From: Alopecurus myosuroides
Taxonomy: Eukaryota; Streptophyta; Magnoliopsida; Poales; Poaceae
DNA: 64,000 nt
Reading direction: 5' to 3'
Assembly (NCBI GenBank): GCA_028641055.1
Contig: CM054062.1
Coordinates: forward strand, 140,968,682-141,032,681
The position numbers and the translations under genes were made by a program. The notes under the pieces are model-generated. The model worked only from the letters and a program-made list of their open reading frames with translations. It was not told where the DNA came from and searched no databases. Shown here piece after piece: positions 1 through 12,070 of the stretch (position 1 is the stretch's first letter; every line of letters starts with the position of its first letter).

Positions 1-782
1 TCGCACGACGACGTGGAAGTCGTGTAGTTGACGCGGACGCTCAGCCACCGAGTCCATACAAGAAGATGTACCCGAAAAGTCTCCAAGATGTTCTGATTTC
101 GCGAATTTGCCCGCGTTGTCATATGCACCTCGTCGACACATACAAGTTTGATGTTTTGTTTTTGTTCATCCGAGTTAATATGCGGTTTGTACGACCACAA
201 TAAGGACCTGGACGAAGAAATCTGACAGATCTCCTTAGATACGCGGCCAGTGTGTTAGATGCTTCCGACGCGGTAGTACGTCGAGTGAGCGTGTAGCGCT
301 CGTCGGTTGCGCGACCAGCACTCCCGATGGGAGTTGCCCTTGAGTCTATGTGCGATTATTTGTAATCGGCATAGACTCAAAGATCTTTCAACATTGCTTC
401 TTCGAATTATCGGGTGCACGGCAGTGCTCCCGATGGGAGTAGCCCCCGAGGCTATGCTCGACTCGCAGAGTCAGGCATAGGCTCAAGTTGTTCTGAAGGT
501 AACCCCTTGTGCTTGTCTTCTGACTCGCGGAGGAGGACATGCGTCGACTCCCGGAGGAGGGTATGTGTCACCAGAATCGATGAACCGGAATCGTGTGTCG
601 AGTGCGGCTGTTTCGCGCCTCAGCCCCCGAGTGTCGAGTGCGGCTGCGGCGAGTTCTCGAGTGCGTCTACTTTGCAGCACAGCCCCCGAGCAACGAGTGT
701 GGCTACGTCGAAGGACATCCCTCGAGGCGCTTAGTCGAGAGGATTCGATGTAGCGGAGTTGTGCGGCATATTCGCGATGTTT

Positions 783-1262
783 TCCGGAAGGACCCGACGA
801 GGCGGACCGAGTCGACGCGGCGGAGTCGCCATGTTTCCCCAAGGACTCGACGTAGCGGACCGAGTCGACGCGGCAGAGTCGCGATGATTGTCCGAAGGAC
901 TCGACGCGGCGGACCGAGTCGACGCGGAAGACCGAGTCGACGCAGCGGAGTCGCGACGTTTGTCCAAAGGGCTCGACGCGGCGGACCGAGTTGATGCGGC
1001 GGAGTCGCGATATTTGCTCGAAGGACTCGACGCGGCGGAACGAGTCGACGCGGCGGAGTCGCGATATTTGCTCGAAGGACTCGACGCGGCGGATTGAGTC
1101 GATGCGGCGGAGTCGCGATATTTGTCCAAAGGACAGGACGCGGCGGAGTCGCGATGCTTGTCCAAAGGACTCGACGCGGTGTAACGAGTCGATGCAGCGT
1201 AGTCGCGATGTTTGCCCGAAGGACTCGACGCGGCGGACCGAGTCGACGCGGCGGAGTTGCGA
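783..1262. repeat. GC-rich minisatellite, units about 54-57 bp
   Basis: About seven degenerate tandem units built on 'gactcgacgcggcggaccga' and 'cggcggagtcgcgat', with the landmark gagtcgcgat at about 876, 949, 1001, 1058, 1111, 1148 and 1200. Spacing varies from 37 to 73 bp, most often 53-57. Most units differ by point changes, so the array is old. Lack of stop codons in several frames follows from the repeat composition and is not evidence of coding. Confidence 0.8.
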
Positions 1263-1952
1263 GGATTTGTTGTGTATACACGGAGGGCAATGTTGATGTC
1301 GAGCCCCCGAGCACTAGTATTGCGAGTCTCCATGTTTTGTTGACATTGCTTGGTCTTTGTGTCGACTCGCAAATTGCCGAAATAGGATCCGGATCCGCGA
1401 TTTGAATTCGCGAACTCGCAAAGATCTAAAACGTGTCGAAGTGCGCGAGCTGCTGACGGAAATCTAACCGTTGGAATTGGCTCAAAAAATATGGAGTGGC
1501 GCGGGATTGTATTCCGCAGCTGTTCAACGGTGTGATATTCGAATTGATGTCCGAGTCGACTGTGAGAATTGTTTTCCCAAAGCCGCGCGGAGTTTCGTCA
1601 GATTCTGACAGTGACAGGGCTTCAGTGTTCGGGTCATCCACGGAGATCTAACCGTCGGAATTCATCGATTCTTTTTGGATCCGGTAGATAATTTGATTTT
1701 GACTATTTTCATCGAAGGAAATTTCCATATAAGTTTCGAGTCACCGTTGATGACGTTCGAATATGTACGTTGCTGCTGTCCTGCAACCTGCGCGTGAAGA
1801 ACGACGCCGATGTAGACGATGAAGGCCGTGCGTGATGCCGGCGAGTGTTCAATGAAGTTGAAGGACCCTAAGTAGATAGAATCCGTGGGGGGTCGAGGAC
1901 CCAAATATTGATGTAGATGAGGCCGGCGAGACCGTAGATCCAGCGCGTGTCG

Positions 1953-1971
1953 TTCCCACAGACGGCGCCAA
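1953..1971 (-). other. Primer-binding site of G0
   Basis: The minus strand reads TTGGCGCCGTCTGTGGGAA one base inside the LTR. This is the usual tRNA-complementary start of the internal domain in many plant Gypsy elements. It fixes both the orientation of the element and the inner edge of the LTR. Confidence 0.75.
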
Positions 1972-1972
1972 T

Positions 1973-2478
1973 TGTCGAAGAGTCGTATCAACAAATCCCT
2001 CAGGTGATCCGGTAGGGTTTCGAGTAGAGGAACGATATACGCGTTGGTGATCTCGACGACTAACAAGGAGGCAAGATTTACCCAGGTTCAGGGCCCTCGT
2101 AGAGGTAAAACCCTTACTCCTGCTTGTCTGATCTGTATTATGACGAGATCGTCGAGATGTTACAATGGCGATGCCGTGGTGGTGTGTACGGGGTATGCCG
2201 TGTATTGTCTAGTCTAGTTGTGGCTTGTATCTTGTTCCTGTCTAGATTCCCTCCCTCTTTCTCTCCTCCCTCCTGGCTTTATATATGCAGCCAGGAGGGG
2301 GTTACATGAGTCCTAGTAGAGTACGTATAAGAGTTCTTGTCTTGACCCGCAAGTCTTGCGGATGGGCTTCTGTTGGGACTTCTAGAACCGCGGGATATCA
2401 CCTGTCTTTGGGCCTAGGTCTTGGGCCTTAGACCGGGTAGGCTCACCCGATAGGTCCAGGAATCATCCCCACGTCACA
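1973..2478 (-). repeat. 5' LTR of Gypsy element G0
   Basis: Bounded by TG at the left (tgtcgaagagtcg) and by CA at the right (ccccacgtcaca), about 506 bp, with the PBS immediately to its left. On the minus strand the LTR therefore starts TGTGACGTGGGG and ends CTCTTCGACA. The partner LTR and target-site copy lie outside the window; the right-hand target site would be 'tgaca' (2479-2483). Confidence 0.65.
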
Positions 2479-3373
2479 TGACACCACTAGAAGAATATCA
2501 CCACAACTTAAATACCGAACCACGAGATATTACTTCAATATAACTTCACTACTAACATCATGACTTCTCCCATGTCCTCAAGAACTAAACGAACTACTCA
2601 CAAGACATCATATGGATCATAATCATAGGTGACATAATGGATAATAACAATCTGGTCATAAAGTGCTAACACCGATAAATCTCACACGCATCAACTACTA
2701 ACAAGTAATCCACACCGGGAGAAAGATCTAATGTAAAAGAACGATAGAGGCCCCTAATCGTTACAGCGGGATGACGGTGGATGATGAGGGTGATGGTGCT
2801 GGTGGTGATGATGATAACGATGACTATCTTGATGATGCCCGGAGTGATGACAATGACGATGGCGATGATTTCCCCTCTCCGGAGAGGAATTTCCCTGGCA
2901 GATTTCTCCCTGCCAGAGAGCTTTTATCTCTCGGGTGTTTTCCTCCCCGAGGCAGTGGCGGAATAATTCTTCGATGATGGTCTGGGGCTTAGGGTTCCCT
3001 CGGGGTCAAGTATGCGAAAAATATTGACCAGAGGTGGGCCAGGGTGGCCACACCACGTGGCGGCGTGGCCAAGGGGGGACACCACCCCATGGTGTGGGCC
3101 CCTGGTGGCCCCCTCCGGCTCTCCTCGTGGCTGGCTCCCTCTTCTGGACTTCTAAGATACCTCCGGTGTCCCCCCTCTTCTTCTGATCTTCTGAAATAGG
3201 GTATCCTGACGGTGCTTTTTCCATCAGATTTCTGGTCCCGGTGTTTATTCTCCAAAAATTATGAAACATGCAAAATAAGATAAAATAACATAAGTGATGC
3301 ATCATATCATGAAATATATCGATGAATAACAGAAAATAACAATATAAAACAGTGATGCAAAATGGACGTATCA
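2479..3373 (-). repeat. Remnant of a TGATACGTC-type Gypsy LTR, minus orientation
   Basis: The right end reads aatggacgtatca, i.e. TGATACGTCC on the minus strand, the same terminus as the LTRs of G1 and G2 farther right. It also shares their layout on the plus strand: a GAT/GACGAT-rich stretch, 'ttcccctctccgg', 'ggcggaataattcttcg', a run around 'ggccaaggggggacacc', then an AT-rich end. The left side is cut by G0 at about 2478. The right edge abuts Copia-1 sequence at 3374, so this Gypsy element had inserted into the Copia-1 pol region; its other half must lie upstream of the window. Confidence 0.6.
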
Positions 3374-6204
3374 GGACCCTCCTCGGGTTCTAACTCTAGT
3401 CAATGATCTCTTGCAGGACTATGCTTCCCGTGAGTCTAAATGGATAATTGATAGTGGATGCACTAGTCATAGGACCGGAAGCAAATAACTTGTGACGGAG
3501 TTGCGCCCAAATACTATTTATGCAACCGTCACTTATGGAGACAAGTCCAAGTCTAAGGTTTCGGGGTTTGGCAAGGTTGTGATTGCTCCTGATATCACTA
3601 TCATGGACGTCATGCTTGTTGAATCCCTTGGTTACAATTTACTTTTAGTTCGTGCTTTAGGGAGGATGGGTTTCTCCATCTTCTTTGATCCTGATATTGT
3701 GTTCCTTTTGAGGAGCACGACTCTTGACGTCGAATACGTGGGACATGTTGAAAATGAGTTGTTCGTGGTGGACTTTTCGAAGTCTACCAACTCTCAATCA
3801 ATGTGTCTATCGTAAAGGCGGACGTGGGGTGGTTGTGGCATCACCTCTTATCCCATGTCAACATGAGAACTTTGCAAAGTATTCACAAAGGTGGCCTTAT
3901 CCTCGGACTAAAAGAAAATGTTTCCTTTTCCAAAGATCGCGTTTGTAGGTCGTGTGTTGAAGGAAAGATGCATGATGCAACCCACAAGGCCAAGACTATT
4001 ATCTCATCAAAGAGGATCTTGGAGCTTCTCCATGTTGATATCTTTGGTGTCGTGCCTGAGGCAAGTTTTGGAGGAAATAAATATTTCTTGGCGATTGTAG
4101 ATGACTATTCAAGATACACTTGGGTTTATTTCTTCAAGTGTAAGAGTGATACCCAACAAACTATCATCGACTCAACCAACCAAGTGCAACGTCAACACAA
4201 TGTTTAAATCATGGCTATTAGGAGTGACAATGGCTCCGAGTTCAAGAACTACACTTTGAATGAATTCCTTAGTGAAGAGGGGATTCGTCATCAATATTCC
4301 GCCAACTTCACCCCTCAACAAAATGGTGTAGCCGGGCGGAAGAATAGAACTCTATTGGACATGAGAAGGACCATGTTGGGAGAGTATTCTTCTCACCAAT
4401 ATATATGGGTCGAGGCCATATCCACCGCATGCCGCTCCTCCAACCGCATCTACATCTGCAGGGCTTGGACAAGACTCCATATGAGATCCTCACCAGCAAC
4501 AAACCCAAGGTCTCCTACTTCCGTGTTTTCGGTTGTAAGTGTTTCTATTTGATCAAGGATGTTTGGTTGTCTAAACTCCAATCTAAAACTATTGAGGGTA
4601 TTTTTTTTGGTTACGGTGCCGAATCCCACACTTATAGAGTCTTTGACAAAGCCTCACGGATTTTCATAGAATCTTGTAGTGTGGTTTTCGAGGAAAATGA
4701 TGGCTCCCAAGTGGCGTAATTTCATGTTTCTAATGTAGATGTTGAAATGCCTCAAGAAGCCATAAGAAGGATGGGTATGGGATTTTTCCGCCCCATTGAG
4801 GGACACCTTATGGCGACTCGAGAAGGACTATGCTCTACCCAAGTGGAGCCCTCCTCTACAATAGAAGAACAAGCCTAGGAGCCAAGTGATGCACCTAACC
4901 AAGAACATGTTGAAGACCCTCCTCTCATTGACAAAGTTACTATGCAAGATGCAATCACTCCTATCATTCAAGCTAGTCAAAGTCAAGGCCAAGATCAACC
5001 TTCCTCATCCTCCTCTCCTCAAGTTGAAGCAAGTGTTGTTGTTGATGATGATGATGATCAAGGTCAACAAGTTGGTAAATACGGGGACCCAAATGATCAA
5101 GATGATCAAGTGATACCTCCTCGTAATAATGAGGAGATTGAAGCCCGTCATGCTAAAAGGATTAGAAGAGCTTTGAAGTGTATTGATGCATCTGACAACA
5201 AAGTATTGGAAGATATCCAAACTAAAAGATATGCAAGAAGGAAATTGGCAAACTTTAGTGAGCATCAAGCTAACATATCCATGGTGGAACCAAAGAAGGT
5301 GTTTGAAGCTCTTGAGAACTCCGATTGGGTAGAATCTATGCATGATGAGCTCAATAACTTTGAGCGCAATAAAGTTTGGAATCTAGTTTAGAAGCCCAAG
5401 GATTGCCACAATGTTATTGGCACTAAGTGGATATTCAAGAACAAGCAAGATGAGAATGGTATTGTCATAAGGAACAAGGCAAGATTGGTGGCTCAAGGCT
5501 ACACTCAAGTGGAAGGCATTGACTTTGATGAAACCTATGCTCATGTGGCTCTCCTTGAGTCCATCCGTATCTTTCTTGCATATGCATCTTTGCATAATTT
5601 GAAATTGCAACAGATGGATGTCAAAAGTGCTTTTCTAAATGGTCCACTAAAAGAGGAGGTATACGTTAAGCAATCTTCAGGGTTCGAGAACCCCAACTCC
5701 CCTAACCATGTCTACAAGCTCGATAAGGCGCTCTATGTACTTAAACAAGCACCACGTGCGTGGTATGAGAACCTTAGAGAGTTGTTGGAAGACCGTGGGT
5801 TTGAAGTTGGGAAGATCGACCCCACCTTTTTCACAAAGAGGGTAAAGGGAGAGATTTTCATATGCCAACTATATGTGGTCGATATTATCTTTGCCTCAAC
5901 TAACCAAGCTTTCAATAATGAGTTCTTAAAGCTTATGACTGACAAGTTTGAGATGTCCATGATGGGAGAGCTTAAATTCTTCCTTGGTTTTGAGATCAAG
6001 CAATTGGCTCGTGGGACTTTCATTTCTCAAGCCAAATACACCCAAGACATGCTCAAGAGGTTTAATTTCCAAGGTGCAAAAGAGAAGCCATCTCCTATGC
6101 AAGTCAAATGCCACCTCAAGCGCAATCCGGATTGTAAAGATGTGGACCAAAAGTTGTATCATTCTATGATTGGTTCTTTGCTTTACCTTTGTGCATCTAG
6201 GACC
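3374..6204 (+). pseudogene. pol: Copia-1 pol, part 1: protease, integrase, reverse transcriptase (decayed)
   Basis: Protease remnant around 3441-3490 (WIIDSGCTSH, with the Asp-Ser-Gly motif) followed by an in-frame stop. The integrase zinc region (WHHLLSHVN ... CRSC) is near 3835-3955 and the catalytic core spans about 4020-4350, with LLHVDIFG and IRSDNGSEF. The third catalytic residue, Glu in the usual VAERKNR, is Gly here (GGG codon at 4334-4336). Reverse transcriptase covers about 5400-6204, with LQQMDVKSAFLNG; the YVDD box reads YVVD (5872-5883), so one metal-binding Asp is lost. Stops occur near 3486, 4204 and 5389, with frame changes near 3815 and 4540. LARD-A cuts the gene after 6204. 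No active enzyme can be made from this copy. Homology to Copia pol is certain from the motif order. Confidence 0.9.
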
Positions 6205-7372
6205 TGTAACACCCGGGGGATTTCCCCCAATTAGATTTGGTTTTTTTTTTTTTTGCATTGCATCAGGCATCATATGCATTGCACATTTGTTTCAAACCAA
6301 TCTTAAAAGAAAACTCAAAACAATTTAAAAATTCAAACATGTTCCAATGTTTTCATATCAAATCATTAACAGAACACATCAGTTGGTTTTCAGTAAAAAT
6401 TGAAGTGGAATTAATTTTTTATTGCTTGGTTAAATGAAAATTCCTTTTATTGTGAATTGAAATTCCAAGTCAAAACTTCGGAACATTTTAAAATTTTCAA
6501 AAACAAAGAATCATGCACTTGGGCATTTGAATTGTATAATTCATAAAAAATGAGTCCATGATTTTTCAACCATTATTTCTTTTCCCTTCCCTCCTCTCCT
6601 TTTCTCTTTCTACAAAAAAAGGTATAATAATAAAAAGAAAAGAAAACGTTTGGGGAAGGCAGGCCAGGCCAGCCACTTGGGCCGGCCAGCCCACCTCCCT
6701 CTCTGTTCTGGCCCGCTACCCCCTCCTTCCTCCTCCGTACGGACGAGCACGAGGGGATCGTGAGGCTCCTATCGCTGTCCACCCCCACCTCCTCCACCTG
6801 CTCCCCCTTGCTTTCCTCCCCTTAAAGCCACCTCCAGGAGCGCCCCAAACCCTAGCCTTCCCCTCCTCTTCCTCCCAGCCGCCACCCTCCTTCTTCCTCC
6901 TCTTTTTCTCCTCTGCTCGAGACAGAGAGCCCCCTCCATGGCCAAAGAAGAGAGCACACGGAGCCGGGGACTGGGTAGCTGCAACGGGCTGCTGATGGCG
7001 GGAACGGAACCACCTCGACGTCTTCTTCCTCTACGCAGAAAATCCGGAGCCGGAGCCATCCCGGAACGACGCCATGACCGTCATCCCCGTCGCCGACTAG
7101 GTCCGTCCGTGAGGAGCGCATCGCGTGTCTACCTCTTCATCGGCATGTCCTCGTCGCCCCAAACCTCCCTCGGTGAGCTTCCGCCCTCCGGGACTTGTTT
7201 TCCCTCCCTCCCTTGCTCTGTGTGCGTGTCTTCAGGCCGCACAGGTCGCGCGCCATCCGTTTCCGGCCACATCTCTCTGTGTCCGTCGCTGGCAGATGTT
7301 GAGCGATGTTGAGCTTCAGTTTCGTCGCCAGTTTCACCTCTTAACAAGTCAGATCTACTTATATTCAGAAAC

Positions 7373-7445
7373 CGCGACCTGGCCTAGTGGCTTGACCTCT
7401 GATCTGCACTGCTGGGATCCCAGGTTCGAAGCCCACCCGGCGCAA
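7373..7445 (+). other. tRNA-like sequence with pol III A and B boxes in LARD-A LTR1
   Basis: A box TGGCCTAGTGG at 7380-7390 fits the consensus TRGCnnAGYnGG exactly. A B box GGTTCGAAGCC at 7423-7433 fits GGTTCGAnnCC with the normal tRNA spacing of 43 nt between box starts. A T-run (cctccttttttt, about 7451-7462) follows, as a pol III terminator would. The D, anticodon and acceptor stems do not fold well, so this is a tRNA-derived remnant or internal promoter, not a working tRNA gene. Confidence 0.6.
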
Positions 7446-9928
7446 AGCCACCTCCTTTTTTTCGGCCTTTTTCTTTTATTTCTCGAACTCCAGAAAAACA
7501 GATCTGAGTCTTTATTTGTAAAATCCATAACAAATTGAAAATTGCTCCAATTTCAATGATTCAAGTTTCTATGGATTCAGAATCTTGTGCTCTTTCTATT
7601 AGTCACAAAGTTGAAACATGTTTCTGTAATAAATTTTGCACTAAATAATTAAATACAGAAATGACTATTAAAATTTTAAACTTTGGAAAATCATAACTTG
7701 AGTTCTGTTCACCCAAATTGAGCAAACTTGGGCTCTAAATTTTTTTCTTAACAAACTCTACACATTGGTATTTTATTTGGTCACAATTGAATTAAATTTG
7801 AACATGTTTTCTTCTGTTTACTAAAAGGGGCAAAATAAAAATGCATAATAAATTCAATAATGATCCAAAAATTATGTTTAATAGCTCAAAATGTTCAGTG
7901 AAACATTTGCTACATGTTTTCAACCTTTTCAATACAATTTGTTCACTGTTTTTTCCTAATTAAAATTGGAGTAATAATTCAATACTTTAATTACACATTT
8001 TAAATTGCAAAATTCATAACTTGGGCAATTCAAATCCAATTCCAACATGTAAAATATGTTTTCCATGCAAAATTGAATAAGCTTTCCAAATATAAACTTT
8101 GTTTTCTATTTTGAATAAATTAAATTACTGAAAACAACTATTTCTAAATTAATGCATTTAAAATTGTCAATTTAATAACTTGCTCATCTAAAATCCAAAT
8201 TCAACAAATGAAATATGTATTCCATCTAAAATTTTGTGTTCTTTCCAAATATAAATTTTGTTATCTGTTTTGAACAAATAAAATGGGTGAAAACAATAAA
8301 TGTTTGTGTAGCTCATTTAAGAAGCCAAATCTCATAACTTAATAAATAAAATTCCAAACTTGGTAAACAACATATCAAATTGAAGCTATTGTTGTTTTCT
8401 TATTGTTTTCATCATCCATGCATCATTCTAATCAACTTTCACATGATGGTTATTTGTAGATCATTTAATTCAACATTAATTCATGGGCTTTTCCGCATGC
8501 AATCCAAATTGCATATGGGCCCATTTAAATATGTTTACCATGTCAACTAGTTTATTTTGATGCACCCCTTTAACTTGTCATGCATATAAAATAGGATCAT
8601 GCTGGATCTTTTGCCGTAGTAGTAACTGTTGCATACGATGTTTGTTCTAGTTCGTTGCTTCTTCCCGGATAGGACGTTGAGATGATGTGAGAAACGACAA
8701 GTTCTTCGGATGTACCTCTACTTGCTGGATCTCAGGCAAGTATACTCACTTGCTACCTATGGCTGCCTTTCATCACTTGTTACCGATTCTTTCCGTTGTC
8801 CTTATGCTAGCCTTATGATTCGATGCTTGTGTCTCGATCCTATCATATGTTTACCTTGCAGCCATGATATAGCCTTCCTTCCACTTCCTATTAACTGTTG
8901 TTTGTTTACCTTGTTGGCCCTCGTGTCATAGTTGCATGCTTAGTGTTGTTTGCGCTCAAGTCTTGTTGTCCGTCTTATCACCTGTTTAGTTTGATAGTTG
9001 GGTTTCAACTTAATCAACAACCTGTTAATGTTTTGGGTAATATTAATTTGATGATAAGGCACCGGCAGGAGGCCCGGCGTGGTTTTGAGGCCTGCTAGTG
9101 TCGAACTTAATTAGGAAAAGGGTCTTGTCCTCCGATTCATGATGAGCGCACTAACTGCATGTGGGAAGCGAGTATGGGCGCCCCCCGCAATTCTGATTCG
9201 ATTCGCATCTCGTCCAAATCGCCACACTTAGTTCGGGCTTTCCATTTGATGCATGCATATGCAGGTGCGAGCCCTTGGCGCCAGGGTGGAACTTTTGTAG
9301 TCGGCATTTAGGGCGGCGTGGTCTTCCAGTGCTATGAGGGTCCCCCTTTTCTTCGTGGGGGCTCGATTAGCCGCGCACGCACAACACGTGGTTCTTTGGG
9401 CTTGATGCGAAGAAGAGTTGGGTTGTGTTGAGTGCCTCGCTTGGTGGAGGTGCATTTCCATCTGGCGGGTCATTCTTACGTGTACGGCCAAATTGGTGCA
9501 TCCCTGCAGGGTTAAATCTTCTCGAGAAGCCGTGTTGTCCGCGGTTATGGATGACTTGGTGAAAGTGCTGGCTAACAAGTACTCAAACAACTTACACGTA
9601 ACAATGATAAACTTGACTAGTAATATAGATTACCTCCACCATAAAAATGAATGTCACCTTAATCAACAGTGTGAGTTTCCTTGGGTTGCTTCCTTAGTAG
9701 GGGGTAACGTTGGATGGGTATCGTTTGGTGAGTAGTTGTAGTTGGTTCTGATACGCTATCTTATCCCTTTTCTTTTAGCCGGTTGTTGTAGCGAGTCTCT
9801 GTAGTTAGTTAGTGTAGCCCTCTGCCGCTTCATTGCAATAATCCCTTCCTTTCCGTTGTACCCAAGTATTTGTATCTCGTGATGATTGGTTACGCTGGTA
9901 TCTTGTGAGTATGGGTTATCCACTTGCC

Positions 9929-10182
9929 AGTACTTAACCGTACTGACTTACGAATCCTTTTCGTGGCTGCATATTCCACATTGCAGTCAACAGGTTTGAA
10001 GTCTGACGACGTTAGCTTGGGAATCCCTCCGGCTTGGCTTGGGCAGGGATTGGACGCCATCGGTTATCTTCAGGACTCTTAGTCCAATTTGTGTCTTGTC
10101 CGTAGTCGGACGCTATGTTGTTTCTTCCGCTGTTATTTGGATCTTTGTATTGTATCAGTTGTATCGTTGACTCGTTTGAGTC
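9929..10182 (+). other. Hairpin chain near the 3' end of LARD-A LTR1
   Basis: Successive short inverted repeats: AGTAC-TTAACC-GTACT (9929-9944), a decayed CCACGAA/TTCGTGG (about 9948-9966), CTGCA/TGCAG (9967-9986), GGACT-CTT-AGTCC (10073-10085), GTCCG-TAGT-CGGAC (10098-10111) and GACTC-GTTT-GAGTC (10169-10182). All recur in LTR2 and, with changes, in LARD-B. In the transcript they would lie in the 5' leader just ahead of the primer-binding site. Confidence 0.6.
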
Positions 10183-10328
10183 GTCTTGTATATACCTCCT
10201 CTGTTGTTGTTGTGGATTATTCGTGAACTGTTGTAATGTTATCACAAGTGTCAACCTGGAATCGGTTATTATGTGGATTTTGGCGGAAATGCTGAAATCT
10301 GCATAATGCCCGATCCCGGGGCGTCACA

Positions 10329-10824
10329 AATGGTATCAGAGCATGGTTTCCGATTCCCAAAGTTGTTTCGATACGAATGGTTATCGAAGCAACGGGTCCG
10401 CAAAGCCTGTAGGATAACCTCGCTAACGGTCGTGTTCCTAGTGTGTCAAAAACTATTTCTGCTAAACTATTTTGGAAACATCTCAATAGGATTCTTGTTT
10501 TCTCCTTATCTATATTCTATTTCTCCTCTCATCTTATTTGTTTTGGAGTCTCTCTCCCTCTCAATCTTTCAAAGTTTTAGGATCCTACGTGGGTGGACGT
10601 TTTCTGAGCCTTTAACCTAATAGGTTCGATCATCGGAAGATTCCTGGTGGAAGAACATCGTCGTCACTCCGAGCAAGAATCTCTTGTTAGTGGTGTCGAG
10701 AAGCCCTTGTTAGTGGTGTCGAGGAGATCAACTGGAAGCATGAAGAATCGATAGTCGAACTTCTTTCCCCTCCCGGGTTAGTGGGTGGATTGCGAGGGCG
10801 CAATCCATTGTTAGTGGTGTCGTC
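10329..10824 (+). other. LARD-A internal domain (496 bp), non-coding
   Basis: Begins with the tRNA-Met primer-binding site (10331-10342). No ORF survives comparison with LARD-B, yet the two internal domains are very alike ('acgaatggttatcgaagcaa', 'gtaggataacctcgctaacg', 'gatcatcggaagattcctgg'), which suggests a conserved RNA signal for packaging or priming. A 15-mer ttgttagtggtgtcg occurs three times (10684, 10707, 10808), the last two bases before LTR2. There is no ordinary polypurine tract in front of LTR2, only this GT-rich motif. Confidence 0.8.
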
Positions 10825-11997
10825 TGTAACACCCGGGGGATTTCCCCCAATTAGATTTGGTTGTTTTTCTTTTTTTTTGCATTGCATCAGGCATCATATG
10901 CATTGCACATTTGTTTCAAACCAATCTTAAAAGAAAACTCAAAACAATTTAAAAATTCAAACATGTTCCAATGTTTTCATATCAAATCATTAACAGAACA
11001 CATCAGTTGGTTTTCAATAAAAATTGAAGTGGAATTAATTTTTTTATTGCTTGGTTAAATGAAAATTCCTTTTATTGTGAATTCAAATTCCAAGTCAAAA
11101 CTTTGGCACATTTTAAAATTTTCAAAAACAAAGAATCATGCACTTGGGCATTTGAATTGTATAATTCATAAAAAATGAGTCCATGATTTTTCAACCATTA
11201 TTTCTATTCCCTTCCCTTCTCTCCTTTTCTCTTTCTACAAAAAAAAGGTATAATAATAAAAAGAAAAGAAAACGTTTGGGGAAGGCAGGCCAGGCCGGCC
11301 ACTTGGGCCGGCCAGCCCACCTCCCTCTCTGTTCTGGCCCGCTACCCCCTCCTTCCTCCTCCGTACGGACGAGCACGAGGGGATCGTGAGGCTCCTGTCG
11401 CTCTCCACCCCCACCTCCTCCACCTGCTCCCCCTTGCTTTCCCCCCTTAAAGCCACCTCCAGGAGCGCCCCAAACCCTAGCCTTCCCCTCCTCTTCCTCC
11501 CAGCCGCCACCCTCCTTCTTCCTCCTCTTTTTCTCCTCTGCTCGAGACAGAGAGCCCCCTCCATGGCCGGAGAAGAGAGTACACGGAGCCGGGGACTGGG
11601 TACCTGCAACGGGCTGCTGATGGCGGGAACGGAACCACCTCGACGTCTTCTTCCTCTACGCAGAAAATCCAGAGCCAGAGCCATCCCGGAACGACGCCAT
11701 GACCGTCATCCCCGTCGCCGACTAGGTCCGTCAGTGAGGAGCGCATCGCGTGTCTACCTCTTCATCGGCATGTCCTCGTCGCCCCAAACCTCCCTCGGTG
11801 AGCTTCCGCCCTCCGGGACTTGTTTTCCCTCCCTCCCTTGCTCTGTGTGCGTGTCTTCAGGCCGCACAGGTCGCGTGCCATCCGTTTCCGGCCGCATCTC
11901 TCTGTGTCTGTCGCTGGCAGATGTTGAGCGATGTTGAGCTTCAGTTTCGTCGCCAGTTTCACCTCTTAACAAGTCAGATCTACTTATATTCAGAAAC

Positions 11998-12070
11998 CGC
12001 GACCTGGCCTAGTGGCTTGACCTCTGATCTGCACTGCTGGGATCCCAGGTTCGAAGCCCACCCGGCGCAA
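11998..12070 (+). other. tRNA-like sequence in LARD-A LTR2
   Basis: A box TGGCCTAGTGG at 12005-12015 and B box GGTTCGAAGCC at 12048-12058, unchanged from LTR1, followed by a T run. Same interpretation as the LTR1 copy. Confidence 0.6.

Larger units (their letters stand above)
1..1972 (-). mobile_element. Internal 5' part of a minus-strand Gypsy retrotransposon (G0)
   Basis: On the minus strand this stretch lies directly downstream of a primer-binding site (1953-1971) and a 5' LTR (1973-2478), so it is the leader and start of the internal domain of a Gypsy-type element. The rest of the element lies beyond the left edge. It is GC-rich, full of CGA/ACG words, and contains the tandem repeat at 783-1262. 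Several frames stay open for about 200 codons (minus 703-1314 and 731-1372), but they only translate the tandem repeat as arginine/proline- or serine/alanine-rich peptides. I recognise no Gag, protease or reverse transcriptase here. The segment 1426-2066 has short open stretches without a domain I can name. Confidence 0.6.
6205..10328 (+). repeat. LARD-A LTR1 (4124 bp)
   Basis: Layout: AT-rich start; a GC- and C-rich block (about 6655-7300) that resembles a plant 5' leader and first exon ('aaaccctag', ATG at 6938, GGTGAGC at about 7174); a tRNA-like sequence (7373-7445) followed by T runs; about 1.1 kb of very AT-rich DNA; then a more balanced 3' portion from about 8580 with a chain of short hairpins (9929-10182). 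ORFs inside it recur in LTR2 and match no family known to me; I treat them as chance. Confidence 0.85.

Noticed and set aside
483..1405. Long open frames on both strands as genes
   Set aside because: They only translate a GC-rich tandem repeat, overlap in several frames and show no domain.
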